This document shows positions 12,860 through 14,527 of a DNA stretch of 14,527 nucleotides, piece by piece. The stretch covers positions 1 to 14,527 of the forward strand of contig JAFTAC010000582.1 of NCBI GenBank assembly GCA_017458805.1, read 5' to 3'. Made by a program: the position numbers and the translations under genes. The stretch comes from Victivallales bacterium (GTDB lineage: Bacteria > Verrucomicrobiota > Lentisphaeria > Oligosphaerales > Oligosphaeraceae). Below the pieces are notes generated by a model. That model did no database searches and was not told where the DNA came from. It worked only from the letters and a program-made list of their open reading frames with translations. Every line of letters begins with the position of its first letter. Position 1 is the first letter of the stretch.

Positions 12860-14335
12860 CTACCTGAATTGGAGCGAGTACAGGTCTGCGTCTCTCATGT
12901 GGATGCGCATGCGGACGGGCTTGCCTGCCAGGGAGGAGAGGGTGCCTTCATCGAAGTGGACTCTCCTGTCAAGCGAGTTGCCAAAGAGTTCGCAGGAACG
13001 ACATTCGTGTCCCTCGTTGTCGCTGAGGGTGATATGGATGTAGCCCATGGCGGAGGTTGCGAAGTTGATGAATAGCTCGCTTCCCGCGAAGGTGAAGTAT
13101 TTGGTGAGGGCGGTCTCCTCCTTGGCGCCTGCGTGAAGGGATGCGAAGCCGTCCATGCGGATGGTATATCTGTCCAGAGTGGAAGGTATTCCCATCCAGT
13201 GGTTTGTGAAGATATACATCGAAAGCTCGTCAGGAGCGCCCTGGAATGGTGACTTTGTGACGGCAAAGCCTCTGGCGGGATAGCAGTCGCCATAGACCCA
13301 GTTGCGCCCGTTTTCGATTTCGGGGCGCATGAAGGCGTCGCTGTACCTTTGGAATATCACGCCGTCCCGTGTAGTCATGAAGATGCAGTCCGTGATGGCG
13401 AGGCCGTATCTTGGATGGAGATTCATTCTTGCCTGGCGCTCCTCCTTTCCGCAGAGTTCCTCGAAACTGCCGTTCCAGGACTTGCGTTCGATGTATCTGG
13501 ACGGGAAGCTCACGAAAAGCTGCGGTGCGCGGAAGTACTGCGACAGGCAGTTGGTGTAGAGCGGTATCTCCTCGTCGTCGTTGTAGCGGAGCTGAGTGGC
13601 GGGCGTCCAGTGGACGAAATCCTCCGATTCGACGTATCGTATGTCCCTCACATTGTTTTCGCCAGGAATCTCTGATGGATGGAAGCCCCGTATGAATCCG
13701 CGGTACTTGTTGGCAAGTGCATCCCAGAAAACGACGTTGAGGGAATCGAAATAGCCTTCGATGGCAAGCTTGTAGCCGTCCGTGAAATGGATGCCGTCGC
13801 CGCTGAAGAAGCACCACAGGCCGTCGCCGAAGCAGCCGACGGCCTTGTAGCGTCTTTCATCAGTGCATGCGGGGTTTTCGTCCATGAAGACCATGAAGTT
13901 GTCAAAGTTCCTTACTCTGTCCTGTGCTTGAAGCGCAAGCTTCGAGGGTGCCCCCATGATGATGTTGTTGTCCGTGCTGCCATTGAAGGTGCAGAGGCCG
14001 AGCGATGGCTTTGTCCAGGCAATGCCGTCTGCGCTCTCCGCATAGCAGACGCGAATGCCTTTCGTTGTGTGCTCCTTGCCGTTGCCGCTGATCATGCTCC
14101 AGCCGAGATAGTACATGCGATAGACCCCTTCTGGATGCGATCCGTCGCATCCAGGCCATCTGGAATCGAAGAAGAAGTTATGGTAGTCGCAGCCATCTCC
14201 TTCCCAGGGGGCGTCGTGGACGAGCACGGTCTCTCTGAACTGCGGGTGATGAAGCTCCAGCGAGGCGCTGGTGCATTTGGCGTCGATGAGATAGTCGTCG
14301 AAAAAACATTCTCTGCGGTCTGCGAGTTCAATCAT
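12860..14335 (-). CDS. Five-bladed beta-propeller protein, putative glycoside hydrolase-like (GH32/GH43 fold)
   Basis: This 491-aa protein belongs to a family common in Lentisphaerae and Planctomycetes, usually annotated as hypothetical or glycosyl-hydrolase-like. Its hallmark is the N-terminal RRECFFDDYLID (7-18) with LELHHPQFRETV shortly after. Propeller blades show the repeating aromatic/Asp pattern CYAESADGIAWTKP (97-110), FFSGDGIHF (176-184), YVESEDFVHW (234-243) and TTRDGVIFQRY (321-331). A C-terminal beta-sandwich-like part ends in LAGKPVRMRIHMRDADLYSLQF in pieces (469-480, then 481-490). The fold suggests carbohydrate binding or cleavage, but no catalytic residues can be assigned and no substrate is known. 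There is no signal peptide, so it is probably cytoplasmic. AGGAG (14341-14345, complement) lies 5 bases before the ATG. It is unrelated to the convergent chaperone operon. Confidence 0.82.
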   Translation of the reverse strand: MIELADRRECFFDDYLIDAKCTSASLELHHPQFRETVLVHDAPWEGDGCDYHNFFFDSRWPGCDGSHPEGVYRMYYLGWSMISGNGKEHTTKGIRVCYAESADGIAWTKPSLGLCTFNGSTDNNIIMGAPSKLALQAQDRVRNFDNFMVFMDENPACTDERRYKAVGCFGDGLWCFFSGDGIHFTDGYKLAIEGYFDSLNVVFWDALANKYRGFIRGFHPSEIPGENNVRDIRYVESEDFVHWTPATQLRYNDDEEIPLYTNCLSQYFRAPQLFVSFPSRYIERKSWNGSFEELCGKEERQARMNLHPRYGLAITDCIFMTTRDGVIFQRYSDAFMRPEIENGRNWVYGDCYPARGFAVTKSPFQGAPDELSMYIFTNHWMGIPSTLDRYTIRMDGFASLHAGAKEETALTKYFTFAGSELFINFATSAMGYIHITLSDNEGHECRSCELFGNSLDRRVHFDEGTLSSLAGKPVRMRIHMRDADLYSLQFR

Positions 14336-14369
14336 GGGGGCTCCTGTTAAGATTAGTCAAGTGGCTTCT

Positions 14370-14397
14370 AATATATTCTTTTTTGCCTGAATGTCAA
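14370..14397 (-). promoter_or_regulatory. Sigma70-type promoter of the propeller gene
   Basis: On the minus strand TTGACA (complement of 14392-14397) is followed after 16 bases by TATATT (complement of 14370-14375), placing the transcript start roughly 25-30 bases before the start codon at 14335. The element has the same hexamers and spacing as the aspS promoter. Confidence 0.7.
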
Positions 14398-14503
14398 TGA
14401 TTGCTTATAACTTCCTGCGGAAATGGAGAATAGGAGGCATTTGCAATCTGGCGGGGGTATGCCATATTATATAGCCACCACCGATTATACACTACTTGAT
14501 TAC

Positions 14504-14527
14504 TAATTTCTAATTTCTAATTTCTAA
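14504..14527. repeat. 7-bp tandem repeat (taatttc) at the window edge
   Basis: Three exact copies of taatttc (14504-14510, 14511-14517, 14518-14524) are followed by the start of a fourth, cut by the window end. The flanking 14398-14503 stretch is AT-rich, carries no ORF of note, and holds only a weak GGCAT/ATGCC inverted repeat (14436-14440 and 14459-14463). The array may be part of a longer intergenic repeat element. Confidence 0.8.

Noticed and set aside
13679..14350. 223-codon plus-strand frame opposite the propeller gene
   Set aside because: The minus-strand protein has family motifs, a ribosome site and a promoter; this frame has none and covers that start region.
14436..14463. GGCAT/ATGCC hairpin as a terminator
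   Set aside because: Only 5 bp with an 18-base loop and no T-run on either side.

Overview
The window looks like a chromosomal segment of a PVC-group bacterium, most likely Lentisphaerota (Victivallis-like) or a near relative. The reasons are a DUF2851 protein, a short archaeal-type AspRS, a sigma factor / zinc anti-sigma-like / Ser-Thr kinase cluster of the kind seen in planctomycetes and lentisphaerae, and a C-terminal gene of a beta-propeller family common in those phyla. The taxonomic call is inference from gene families only.

Layout. Positions 1-263 hold a GC-rich array of 9-bp units, arranged in 18- and 54-bp higher-order repeats, probably the 3' end of a repeat-rich gene whose frame I cannot fix. 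Then come a DUF2851 gene (319-1719) and an archaeal-type aspartyl-tRNA synthetase (1831-3183), the latter with its own TTGACA-N16-TATATT promoter and a strong intrinsic terminator (3221-3257).

From 3364 to 12848 seven genes run on the plus strand as one or two operons: an ECF-like sigma factor, a 77-aa protein with an HxxxCxxC zinc anti-sigma motif, a 1204-aa membrane Ser/Thr kinase (kinase, TM, low-complexity linker, ankyrin solenoid, degenerate nucleoredoxin-like thioredoxin fold), then, after a 231-bp gap with a foldable leader, a GrpE-like protein, an Hsp70 lacking the alpha-helical lid, a single-TM protein of unknown function, and a glycine-rich multi-TM protein. Tight spacing (3-bp gap, two ATGA overlaps, 35- and 23-bp gaps) supports co-expression within each half. 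This sigma-kinase-chaperone cassette is the most interesting content: it looks like an envelope or protein-stress signalling system in which a kinase and sigma factor are linked to a dedicated Hsp70/GrpE pair and two membrane proteins. That function is inferred from context.

The last gene (12860-14335) is convergent. It encodes a beta-propeller protein related to GH32/GH43-like folds, driven by a second TTGACA-N16-TATATT promoter. The window ends in AT-rich DNA with a 7-bp tandem repeat. No tRNA, rRNA, CRISPR, IS element or transposase was seen.
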